The notes under the pieces were generated by a model. That model was not told where the DNA came from. It worked only from the letters and a program-made list of their open reading frames with translations, and made no database searches. Source: Janthinobacterium violaceinigrum (GTDB lineage: Bacteria > Pseudomonadota > Gammaproteobacteria > Burkholderiales > Burkholderiaceae_D). Taken from it: 63,305 bases of DNA. Numbering within the stretch: the first letter of the stretch is position 1; each line of letters opens with the position of its first letter. The DNA is taken from NCBI RefSeq assembly GCF_009208555.1, contig NZ_WFLI01000038.1:1-63305 (forward strand), written 5' to 3'. Below, piece after piece: positions 26,369-35,188 of this stretch. A program made the position numbers and the translations under genes.

Positions 26369-27472
26369 ATGGTACAGCGTCGCATCGGCCCCGCCGACCT
26401 GGTTCCCGGCGAACCCCTGCCCTGGGATCTTTTTCTGGCGGACCATAGTGCTGGCCCGCAACTACGCAAGGGGCAGATCATCACGGACGGCACGCAGCTG
26501 GGCCGTTTGCTGCAGCTGGGCCTGTACGTGGGCGCACCGGACCAGCCGTCCGTGCTGCGCCTGCTGAACGAGGCGGCGCAGCGCCTGGAACGGCTGCTGC
26601 TGGACTTGCGCAGCGAAAACAATGCCGAGCGCGACGTGCGCGACATCGCCCGCGAACTGCTGCGCGCGCTCGAGCACGATGCCGACATCGCGCTGGCCAG
26701 CATCCTGCTCAACCAGATCGCCGGCAGCTACGCCGTGCGCCACTGCATCGAAACGGCCTTGCTGGCCATGCTGGTGGGCCGCAGCATGCACAAGTCCCAC
26801 GATGAGCTGCTGCTGATCGGCGCGGCTGCGCTGACGATGAACGTGGGCATGCTGCGCCACCACGACAGCTTCCAGGACCGGCGCGGCCCCCTGAACGACG
26901 AAGAGATGCGCATCGTGCGCCAGCATCCGCAGGAAAGCACGGAACTGCTGCGCTGCGCGGGCGTCGATGACGAGGAATGGCTGAGCTGCGTGCTCTTGCA
27001 CCATGAAAACGACGACGGCAGCGGCTATCCGCAGGGCCGCACGGCCGATGAAATCCTGCAAAACGCCAAGCTGATCGGCCTGGCCGACCGCTATTGCGCC
27101 CGCGTTTCCGCGCGCAACTACCGGCGTTCCATCGTGCCCGACCAGGCCCTGCAGCACATCTTCCTCGACCAGGGCGTGCCCATCGACCCGCTGCTGGGCG
27201 AACAATTCGTCAACTTGCTGGGCAAATATCCGCCCGGCACGTTAGTGCGCCTGCGCAGCGGCGAACTGGGCGTCGTCACGCAACGGGGCGCCACCCATGT
27301 GCACCCGCTCAGCGACCCGCTGGGCGCACCGCTGGCGGCCGCCGACCTGGCGCAGCTGCTGCCGCGCGACACGGCCGACAGCCGCTACGCCATTATTTCT
27401 TCGCTACACGAAGACGATGCCGGCCTGCATTTCAGCATGCGGCATGTGTGGGGAGATGAGGCGCGGCTGTAG
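26369..27472 (+). CDS. HD-GYP-like protein with degenerate HD dyad
   Basis: A 367-aa cytoplasmic protein with an HD-GYP-type domain near residues 125-285. HD-GYP enzymes hydrolyse cyclic di-GMP. The later elements are kept (LLHHENDDGSGYPQG, LIGLADRYCARVSAR), but the site that normally reads L-HD-xGK reads LTMNVGML, so the metal-binding His-Asp pair and the Lys are replaced. It is therefore probably a non-catalytic binder or regulator. AAAGG lies 8 bases before the ATG. About 115 N-terminal residues and the C-terminal ~75 have no assigned domain. Its 3' end overlaps the convergent ECF sigma gene by 41 bases. Confidence 0.8.
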   Translation: MVQRRIGPADLVPGEPLPWDLFLADHSAGPQLRKGQIITDGTQLGRLLQLGLYVGAPDQPSVLRLLNEAAQRLERLLLDLRSENNAERDVRDIARELLRALEHDADIALASILLNQIAGSYAVRHCIETALLAMLVGRSMHKSHDELLLIGAAALTMNVGMLRHHDSFQDRRGPLNDEEMRIVRQHPQESTELLRCAGVDDEEWLSCVLLHHENDDGSGYPQGRTADEILQNAKLIGLADRYCARVSARNYRRSIVPDQALQHIFLDQGVPIDPLLGEQFVNLLGKYPPGTLVRLRSGELGVVTQRGATHVHPLSDPLGAPLAAADLAQLLPRDTADSRYAIISSLHEDDAGLHFSMRHVWGDEARL

Positions 27473-28139
27473 CAAAATGGCGTCCCATCGCCGTGGACTC
27501 CGCGGCGAGCACCTTGGCCTGCCAGCGGCGCGAGAAACCGCGCCGGGGCTGGCTGATGCCGCCGAGCACAGGCTGCCCGGTTTCGCGGGCGCAATGGTCC
27601 AGGGCCTGGCGCAGCATGGTATCGACATTGGTCAGGGACACCTGATACTCGTCCGCCACCTCCTGCCGCGTTTTTTCTTCTATCCTCAGGGCCAGCAGCA
27701 CGGAACGGTGCCGGTACGGCATGCGCTGCATCGCGCGCTCGACCGCGGCCAGGTCCGAACGGGCCAGCGCAATCAGGTCCGGGCCGGGAGCCGGATCCGT
27801 CAGGTGTTCGACCGCCGCCTCGTCGTCGTACTGCGACGAGCGCCTGCCGCGCAGCTGATCCATCGCCACGTTGCACGCCACCCGGTAGACATAGGCGTGC
27901 GGGTTTTGCACGGATACCGGGGTGCCGGCATCCGCCAGCCGCAGCCAGGCGTCGTGCAGGCAATCGCTGGCCAGGTCCGCGCAACCGAGATTGCGCAGCA
28001 ATCGGCGGTGCAGGCGGGCGTAGTTCTCCGCCAGGAAATCGCGCAGCACGATGCCTGGGTCAGGCTCGCCGAACGGCCCTGCTGCGAGCGCATCGGCAAT
28101 ATTGGCGGCCTCCAAGCCATCCAGGGTACTCGGTTTCAT
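27432..28139 (-). CDS. ECF sigma factor downstream of the haemagglutinin
   Basis: A sigma-70 family extracytoplasmic-function sigma factor, FecI-like, of 235 aa. The sigma2 region has LASDCLHDAWLRLAD and NPHAYVYRVACNVAMDQLRG. The sigma4 region has MPYRHRSVLLALRIEEKTRQ followed by a helix-turn-helix (VADEYQVSLTNVDTMLRQAL). The ATG at 28139 is preferred, with GAGG 8 bases before it. The C-terminus carries an extension of about 50 residues beyond sigma4 that is unusual for this class. It lies 86 bases after the giant adhesin gene on the same strand, with no anti-sigma gene of its own. Confidence 0.88.
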   Translation of the reverse strand: MKPSTLDGLEAANIADALAAGPFGEPDPGIVLRDFLAENYARLHRRLLRNLGCADLASDCLHDAWLRLADAGTPVSVQNPHAYVYRVACNVAMDQLRGRRSSQYDDEAAVEHLTDPAPGPDLIALARSDLAAVERAMQRMPYRHRSVLLALRIEEKTRQEVADEYQVSLTNVDTMLRQALDHCARETGQPVLGGISQPRRGFSRRWQAKVLAAESTAMGRHFATAAPHLPTHAAC

Positions 28140-28184
28140 GAGGTCTACCTCAGTGTTCGGCTGCAAGAATGGGGGGAACACCGC

Positions 28185-28217
28185 CGCCTGTTCCCTGCGC
28201 GGGGCAGGAAACAGGCG
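28185..28217 (-). terminator. Stem-loop between the adhesin and the second sigma gene
   Basis: A 14-bp stem (28204-28217 with 28185-28198, including one G-U pair in the minus-strand RNA) with a 5-base loop, 9 bases after the adhesin stop. No T run follows, so partial termination or RNA processing is as likely as full termination. Confidence 0.5.
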
Positions 28218-28225
28218 GGCACGCG

Positions 28226-31200
28226 CTACATGCCGCTGGACTGGCGCTCCTGCTGCAACTGGCGCAGTTGCTCCGGGCTCAGGCGCGCAAGCTGCTTGGC
28301 GTCAAAATCCCGCCCCACGCCAAGGAATTGCACCGGACTGGCAGGGTCGTAGGGAACGCCGAGGACGGACTGCAAGCCGGCCCGCGGTGGCGGCGGCGGT
28401 GCTTCCGCCTCCCCTTCCATGGGCTCGTTGCCAAAGCCGAGCAGGCGCACCGTGAAGATCGACGGCAGGCTCTGGCGCGTCGTCGTGCGTTCGCGCTGCA
28501 GCACGTCCTGCGCGGCGGCCGTCGCTTGCGACGCTGCCGCACTTGCATTGCTCAATGCGCCGACGTTCACCGCCGCAATGGCCGGCATGCCCGTCGACGC
28601 GCCCTTGACGGCGATGTTGGCCGCATTGACCACTTGCAGGGCCGCCAGGTTCACATTGCCCGACACCCGGATGCCCGCTTCGCCCGCGTCGATGGTGCCC
28701 AGGGGCGCGATCAGGTCGATATCGCCGGCCGGCACTTCCGGAATCGGCGCCAGCGTCGCAATCCCTGCGCCCGTGCTGGGCACCGACGACGACAGCCTGA
28801 CGTTGCCCCACTGGTCATACACGCGCTTGGGCGGCGTGTACACGATGGTGGTCTTGGAACCGCGTCCCGCGTTGATATCGCCTTCGGCCGACCAGCCCAT
28901 GACGTGGCCGCCGAAGGTGGTCATGATGCGGCTCTGGCCCAGCAGGATGCTGCCCTGCGCATACAGCGCGATATCGCCCTGGCCCTGGGTGATGACGCCG
29001 GGAATGACGCCTGCCACGGCCACGGGCGCCGTCCCGTCGATGCCGTAGACCTGCTTGCCGCCCGGGGTGAGCATGGTGATGTCGCCGCCGAACAAGGTGT
29101 TGACGCCGGCGGCGCCGTACAGCGTGATATCGCCCTGGTAGACGGTCTTGCCGCCCTGCGCATCCTGCGCCGGGAACAGCGCCGCGATGGCATTGCGGCC
29201 CCGCAGATAGCTGCCGGCGCGGGGACTGCCGGCATCGTTGTACTCGCGGCCGCCGGCCTTCAGTTCGGCAAAATACACATTGCGCGCATACACGCGCTGC
29301 TGCTCGGGGGCCAGCGCGTCATAGAAGGCCTGCGCGTCGCCCGCCGCGCCCGCATAGGCGTGGCGGTCGCGCAGCCAGTTCACCAGGTGCAGCTGGCTGG
29401 TCTGGACATAGTCCTGGCGCAGGTCGCGCCGGGGCTGGTCGGCGGCGGCATCGCGCCTGGCCTGCAACGCGGCCAGGAAGGCGTCCGCGCCGGCCTCGTC
29501 GCCCGTGTAGCCATGCTGTTCGCGCAGCCAGCCGGCCAGGGTCAGTTCCCGGCTGTAGAGGTAGGGCACCTTGCCGGGCTGGCTGGCCAGCGCGGCGCCG
29601 CTGTCCGCCAGATTGCCCGCGGTCAGGTAGCGCCGGCCAAAGCCTGCGTAGTCCGGTCCTGCGGCACCCACGCCCGCCTGCATGACGATGCTGGCGCCCG
29701 GACGCAGGTCTCCTGCTGCGACGGGACCGAGGCTCACGACCGAGGCCTTGTCCTCCATCAGGAGGTTGCGCCCCGCAGAAATTTCCAGCGTGCCGGGACC
29801 GGCGACGTTGAAGGAGCTGTAGAGGATGTCGCGCCCGGCGGAAACGACAGACACGTCGTTGGGGGCGTTGTGGACAAACAGGTTGCCACGGCTTTCCCCA
29901 ATGGAACCCACGCTGTCCTTCATGGTGGAGCTGATGACGCCCGGATAAATGGTCGGCAAGCCCAGGGCGGTGCCTGAACTGACGATGTCCCGCCCCGCCC
30001 GCATCCACACGGGGCCTGCGGACTCATGGCGGACTTGCCCCAGCGGCGAACCGCCGAGCGTCAGGATTTCACCGCTGCGCAAACCAACGATGTCGCCATG
30101 CTGGGCGTAAAACCTGGCCGGCGCTGCCTGGGAAGCGGGACGTGCCGGATCGGCCGGCGTGCGGAAGGCAAACAAGGAGAATCCGGCACTGGTGGAAGAC
30201 GATGTGGCGTCGCTGCCGAGGTTATTGACCTCGGCATCCGAAGCACCGGTCTTGCCGATAAAGGCCGGCGCAAACGGTGTCGGCATGGAGCCCGGGCTTT
30301 CACCCGACTGGTTGACCGCATAGCCACTGGCGTAGATCGAGTCCCCGGCCAGCATCGCCAGCCGTCCCTGGCTCGATGGCGCCAGCAGCAGCGAATACGC
30401 GGGATCGTTCGGCGGCGGGGCACTGCCCAAGGCGGACGGGCCCAGATAGATACTGCCGTTGGCGGCCACCGCGCCCAGTTTGGACGGGAAGATGAAGCGC
30501 CCGTCCGACGGGGAGTAGTTCAGCCCTGCTGTGGGACTGTTGCCGGCACTCCCGCCTAGCGACACGGTCTGCACGCTGGGCGTCAGGCTTCCGCCTGCGG
30601 AGAACAGGTCGATGGCGGTGCGCCCCGTCCATAACGAGAACCAGGTGAGCCCATCGGTCCCGTCGTTCCTGCCCTTGTAATTGAACGCCTGGGTGTTCTC
30701 GGTAGAAATACGTCCCGGGTCGCCCGCTCCCGCCAGCACCAGGTCGCCCCGGGTCGACAGGCTGGCCGTGGCATCGCCCAGCATCAGGGTGATCCCGCCG
30801 GTAGCCGTGCCCAGACTTGCGGCATAGGGCGAATAGGCCCGGCTTTCCCTGGCATCCTGCTCTCCGCGCAAACTGCCATAGTTCAGGGCGATACCGCCCA
30901 GGCTGCCTGCCTGCAGGTTCAAGGCGCCGCGCAGGTTGGTCAGCACGCCGTTGAGGCTGAGTTCCTGGTCCTTGTAGTCGGCCGACAGCGTGCGGCTGGT
31001 GTTGCTGATGCGACTCGCGCGAGCGTCCAGCCCGGGATTCAAATCGCCGCCCATGCGCACATCCAGGTCGCCGCCCCCCGTCAGCAGCAATTGGCCGTCG
31101 ACCACCCGCCCGGTGCTGCCCACCGCCAGCACCAGGCCTTCGCTGCGCGGCGCTCGCGCCAGAGCGCCGCGGCGCGCCAGCATGCCGCCATCGCTGCCCA

Positions 31201-34200
31201 GGTCCAGCGTGAGGTTGCCGCCGCCTAGGGTGCCGATACCGGTGAAGCCCACCAGGCGTGGCAGCAGTTCTATCTGTGCCCGGTCCTCGAACAGAAGGTT
31301 GCCGCCGGTGCTACCCTTCACATATGTGCCAAAGTTGATCCACCAGCTGGTGGGGATGGGCGCGACACCGGCGGTGTTGCCCGTGCCTTGACGCCACAGC
31401 CAGTTCCCCAGCCTGTCACTGGCAAGCTGCGCGCGACCGTCGTTGGCCATGGCCTGGCCTGTGCGTGGCGCCCAGACGTTGCCCGTCAGGCTGGTGCCCG
31501 TGCGCAACAGCAGGTTGCCGCCCCCGTCGGGATACCAGGCGGCATACGGGCTGGCGGCGTCTTCATTGACGAGGGCTTCATGCGCCTTGGCGGCGCTGCC
31601 CAGCACCGTGCCATCGGCCGCCGTGGCGCGGGGCCGGTTGAAGTCGGCGGCGGCAGTGCCGGCGCGGGCAGCGCTGGAAGCGCCTGCGGTATAGACGCCG
31701 TACGGCGATTGCATCGACACCTTGCCCGCGGCGATCAGGTCCAGGTCGCCGGTGCCCGTGCGCAGCACGCTGAAATGCTGGCTCACCGGCGAAACCAGTT
31801 TGACCTCGCCGACGATCACCTGCTCCGGTATTGCCGGCGTAGGTTCGCCCAGGGCAATGCAGAAACCTGGTTCGCTGCAGGAAGATTCATCGTCGGGAAA
31901 TACCGGCTGGCCGGGCACCTTATCGAAAAGTTCACCGAGCTCGTCCCACACGTACTTGATGCGCACGCACACGCCCGGCTCTTCGCAGGAACCCGCGTCG
32001 ATGTCCGCCACCGGCGTACCCGGCTGGACGCCGAACAGTTCTCCGCCAAGCTGGTCCCAGTACCAGGCGCCGCCCGGCTGGGCGGGTTTTCCCGGGATGA
32101 TTTTCTTGTCATGGGTTTCGTAGATGCCATAGTGCGTGTCGGCCAGGGTCAGGTCGCCGGCAAAGGCCGGCTTGATCGAGCGGGTATCGGCCGCCCGGGT
32201 ATCGGCGCCCGACACCAGGCGCAACGACCACGACTGCGAACCTTCGGCCAGCATCGGCGCCACGGCCCAGTTCTGCCGCGCCACGGCGCCCGTCGCGGTG
32301 CGCAAGGGCACGGACAGCGCGCCATCGGGCAACTTGACGTCCGTGCCGAAAGGAATCAGCGCACCCACATGGAGTGCCAGGCTGCCGGCCAGCAGCACGC
32401 CGTCGGCCGCGCTGCCCGTCACGGACCCACGGCTGGGCAATGGCACGCCCGCCGGCCAGGTCATGGCGCGCAGCGAGGCGGCGCCCGCCAGCAAGGTGCC
32501 CGCGTCCAGTCGCGTACCGGCGGCCAGCACGACGGCTTGCTGCAACAGGGTGCCGGCGGCATACAGCAGCTTGCCGCTGCTGTCGTGCACGGCCGCGCTC
32601 AACACGGTGTTGGCCGGTACGCTCCATGGGGCGTCGAGGATGCCTGCGGCGGGCAGCACCGTGCCCTGGGCCAGCAGGGTGGCCTGGATAGGCAGCGGAT
32701 AATTGAGGGTCTTGCCAGTGGGGAAGGCACTGCCATTTGCCAGCACGATGCCGGGTCCGGGCACGACCACATCGCTGCCGAACCCTTGCAGGCCGGGCGT
32801 CAGCACCCAGCCCTTATCGTCCGGAGTGGCCGGCGGCGGGGCAAAACCGTCGTTGATGCTGCCGTAGATGTCCAGGTTGCCACCGGCGCGCACCACCAGG
32901 CTGCCCACCTCGCCCGAACCGTAGACCGAGGTCTTCGGCGTGTTGGGGTTGACGCTGGCATAGCGCATGCCCGACAGGTCCAGGTCGCCACTGACGACCA
33001 GGTCGCCTTCCGTGACGATTTCAATGCCGGGGCGCAGGCGGAAGGCATCGCGGTAGCTGCTGTTGTTCAAGCCTGCCAGCTTGCCTCGCATCAGCCCGTC
33101 GTTGCCCAGGGCCTTGTCGATGAAGGTAGTGCCCAGCGCGTGTTTTTCATCGAGGTAATGCTGGTCGATGAGCTGATACGGCCGGCCGCTGGCCGACGGC
33201 GCGGTGCCGGCAGGTGCGTCGGTGTAACGGGCCACGGCGTTGAGCGCGATGGAGCGGGCACCCAGGATAGCGACACGCCCGCCCGCATCGATGGCCACGT
33301 CATCGGCATGCAGCCGTGGCGCGTTCAGCTCCAGGGTGCCGCGGGCCAGGCCGTCGTATTGTCCCGGCCGGTTACCCGGGGCGGCTGCAGTGCCGTGACG
33401 CAAGTCGATGCGCACGCCGTCGGCCAGGGTCAGCTGGCCGTCGCCACTGTTGAGCTCGACCACCGCGCGGTTGGGCGCGTCGATGATCTTGCCGTAGCTG
33501 TCGACGCGCAATACCGTGCCGTGGGCATCGAGCACGGCGCTGCCGGCCAGGGTCAGGCCCTGCTTGCCGGCCAGGCGTATGCTGCCGACCCGCTCGCCAC
33601 TGGCATCGATGGTGCCCGTCACCGTCAGGCTGCCTTTATCGAGCGACACATTGACCTGGCTGGCCTTGAGTTCAGTGCCGATCTGCAGGTCGCCCTGCTT
33701 GAGCTGGAAGCTGCGCGCGCCAAACACCTGCCCCTGGTTCAGGCGCTGGTTCAGCGCGGCGAAATCCCCCACCCGCTGCGCGCGGATATCCACCCCGCCC
33801 GCCTTGTACGGCACCAGGGTGCCGCCTGCATCGTAATAGCCGCTGCCGGCGGCGCGGATTTGCCCTTGCAGGTCGATCTGCCCCCCGTTGGCGTCCTCGG
33901 CCACAGCCTTGAGCAAGCCGCCCTGGTTGGACTGGGCCGACAGGTCGATCAGCGCGCCGGCCGCCTGGCGGATGTTGCCGTGCCGGCTCTCCAGGGTCAC
34001 GTCGCCGCCCCAGCTGTATTTGCTGACGTCGTTGATCTGCACCTTGCGGCCGCTGAGGTCCAGGCGCGAAGCGGCGCCCAGGGTCAGTTCCTCATCGGCG
34101 CCCAGGGTCAATTTTCCACTCGGCAGCACCACCGCCGTGTCGAGGGCCAGGCTGCGTCCGGACAGCAGCAGCTCGGCGCCCAGCGCGTCGATGGCCGCCG

Positions 34201-35188
34201 CATCGACCGGCGCCGCAGCGCCGGCCGGAGCCGCGACGGTCACCGCGCCCCCGGCAGTGATGCGGTTGACGGAACCGGCTTCGCCCGTGAGCAAAGGCGT
34301 GCTGATGGCCAGGTTGCCGCCGCTGTACGCAAAGCCCTTGCCCGCTTCATAGGCGCCCTGGGACTGATGCACGGCCAGGCTGCCTTTATGGTTGGCCGTG
34401 ATGCGTTCGCTGGCGTTGAGCCTGACGTTGGCAAAGCCCAGGGTCATGCGGCCATTGCCGGCAACGCTGTCGGGCTGGGCGTTGCGGCCATAGCCAAATT
34501 CGATGCGCCGGGCTTGCAGCTCCAGGGTGCCGCTGCCCGTGCCCGCGCCATTGCCGATCACGGCCGGCGGCGCGCCGGTGTCGCCACCCCAGACGAGGGT
34601 GCCGGTCTGGATCAGCGCCACATCGCCCGCGTTGCCGGCACCGTAGATCGCCGGAGTGGTCAACAGCAGCTGGTCGAGCAGCGACTTGCCCGAACCGTCC
34701 AGCGTGCTCAGGGTCGTGCTGCCATAAAAGTTCAAGGATTGCCCGGCCGTCAGCGCCAGGCTTTGCAGGGCCGGCGCGCCGCGGGAAGTGTCGCCGCGCA
34801 GCAGCCGGTCCATCACTTGCTGGTTCAGGGTCAGGCCCGACGGCAGCACGCCCCGCGCGGCAGCGTCGGCCAGCGCCTCGGCGCCGCCGACGTTGATGCC
34901 GCCCACCGCCAGCGCCAGGTGGCGGGTGCCGAAGCGCACGCCGTCGTTCAAGGCAAAGCGGTTGCTGGTGGCAAAGGCAATCGAGCCGTCCGAATACAGC
35001 GACGTTTCGCCGCTGCAGGCAGCTGCATTGCACTGGCCGACCAGGATGCTGCCCGGTCCGATAAAACCGTTGCCATTGACGGGGGCCAGCATTTGCAAGC
35101 GCCCGTTGGAGACGGCCAGCACACTCCTGATGCCTGGCCGATAGATAAAACCATCATCCGAATCATAGGCCACCTTGCCGCGGCCCAC
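28226..35188 (-). CDS. Filamentous haemagglutinin, C-terminal part (frameshifted from N-terminal part)
   Basis: A 2,320-aa open frame that continues the reading of the upstream half once the seven-G run is corrected. It consists of beta-helix-type repeats rich in Gly, Asn, Leu and Ser (for example GGNLDIYGSINDG). It ends in a DUF3739-like filamentous haemagglutinin C-terminal domain (YSRELTLAGWLREQHGYTGD, VYQGDITLYGAAGVNTLFGG, IALYAQGSILLGQSRIMTTF). The apparent GTG start at 35188 has no ribosome-binding site and falls in mid-repeat, so it is probably not translated alone. Large surface adhesins of this type act in attachment. No TpsB-type transporter gene is in the window. Confidence 0.85.
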   Translation of the reverse strand: MGRGKVAYDSDDGFIYRPGIRSVLAVSNGRLQMLAPVNGNGFIGPGSILVGQCNAAACSGETSLYSDGSIAFATSNRFALNDGVRFGTRHLALAVGGINVGGAEALADAAARGVLPSGLTLNQQVMDRLLRGDTSRGAPALQSLALTAGQSLNFYGSTTLSTLDGSGKSLLDQLLLTTPAIYGAGNAGDVALIQTGTLVWGGDTGAPPAVIGNGAGTGSGTLELQARRIEFGYGRNAQPDSVAGNGRMTLGFANVRLNASERITANHKGSLAVHQSQGAYEAGKGFAYSGGNLAISTPLLTGEAGSVNRITAGGAVTVAAPAGAAAPVDAAAIDALGAELLLSGRSLALDTAVVLPSGKLTLGADEELTLGAASRLDLSGRKVQINDVSKYSWGGDVTLESRHGNIRQAAGALIDLSAQSNQGGLLKAVAEDANGGQIDLQGQIRAAGSGYYDAGGTLVPYKAGGVDIRAQRVGDFAALNQRLNQGQVFGARSFQLKQGDLQIGTELKASQVNVSLDKGSLTVTGTIDASGERVGSIRLAGKQGLTLAGSAVLDAHGTVLRVDSYGKIIDAPNRAVVELNSGDGQLTLADGVRIDLRHGTAAAPGNRPGQYDGLARGTLELNAPRLHADDVAIDAGGRVAILGARSIALNAVARYTDAPAGTAPSASGRPYQLIDQHYLDEKHALGTTFIDKALGNDGLMRGKLAGLNNSSYRDAFRLRPGIEIVTEGDLVVSGDLDLSGMRYASVNPNTPKTSVYGSGEVGSLVVRAGGNLDIYGSINDGFAPPPATPDDKGWVLTPGLQGFGSDVVVPGPGIVLANGSAFPTGKTLNYPLPIQATLLAQGTVLPAAGILDAPWSVPANTVLSAAVHDSSGKLLYAAGTLLQQAVVLAAGTRLDAGTLLAGAASLRAMTWPAGVPLPSRGSVTGSAADGVLLAGSLALHVGALIPFGTDVKLPDGALSVPLRTATGAVARQNWAVAPMLAEGSQSWSLRLVSGADTRAADTRSIKPAFAGDLTLADTHYGIYETHDKKIIPGKPAQPGGAWYWDQLGGELFGVQPGTPVADIDAGSCEEPGVCVRIKYVWDELGELFDKVPGQPVFPDDESSCSEPGFCIALGEPTPAIPEQVIVGEVKLVSPVSQHFSVLRTGTGDLDLIAAGKVSMQSPYGVYTAGASSAARAGTAAADFNRPRATAADGTVLGSAAKAHEALVNEDAASPYAAWYPDGGGNLLLRTGTSLTGNVWAPRTGQAMANDGRAQLASDRLGNWLWRQGTGNTAGVAPIPTSWWINFGTYVKGSTGGNLLFEDRAQIELLPRLVGFTGIGTLGGGNLTLDLGSDGGMLARRGALARAPRSEGLVLAVGSTGRVVDGQLLLTGGGDLDVRMGGDLNPGLDARASRISNTSRTLSADYKDQELSLNGVLTNLRGALNLQAGSLGGIALNYGSLRGEQDARESRAYSPYAASLGTATGGITLMLGDATASLSTRGDLVLAGAGDPGRISTENTQAFNYKGRNDGTDGLTWFSLWTGRTAIDLFSAGGSLTPSVQTVSLGGSAGNSPTAGLNYSPSDGRFIFPSKLGAVAANGSIYLGPSALGSAPPPNDPAYSLLLAPSSQGRLAMLAGDSIYASGYAVNQSGESPGSMPTPFAPAFIGKTGASDAEVNNLGSDATSSSTSAGFSLFAFRTPADPARPASQAAPARFYAQHGDIVGLRSGEILTLGGSPLGQVRHESAGPVWMRAGRDIVSSGTALGLPTIYPGVISSTMKDSVGSIGESRGNLFVHNAPNDVSVVSAGRDILYSSFNVAGPGTLEISAGRNLLMEDKASVVSLGPVAAGDLRPGASIVMQAGVGAAGPDYAGFGRRYLTAGNLADSGAALASQPGKVPYLYSRELTLAGWLREQHGYTGDEAGADAFLAALQARRDAAADQPRRDLRQDYVQTSQLHLVNWLRDRHAYAGAAGDAQAFYDALAPEQQRVYARNVYFAELKAGGREYNDAGSPRAGSYLRGRNAIAALFPAQDAQGGKTVYQGDITLYGAAGVNTLFGGDITMLTPGGKQVYGIDGTAPVAVAGVIPGVITQGQGDIALYAQGSILLGQSRIMTTFGGHVMGWSAEGDINAGRGSKTTIVYTPPKRVYDQWGNVRLSSSVPSTGAGIATLAPIPEVPAGDIDLIAPLGTIDAGEAGIRVSGNVNLAALQVVNAANIAVKGASTGMPAIAAVNVGALSNASAAASQATAAAQDVLQRERTTTRQSLPSIFTVRLLGFGNEPMEGEAEAPPPPPRAGLQSVLGVPYDPASPVQFLGVGRDFDAKQLARLSPEQLRQLQQERQSSGM

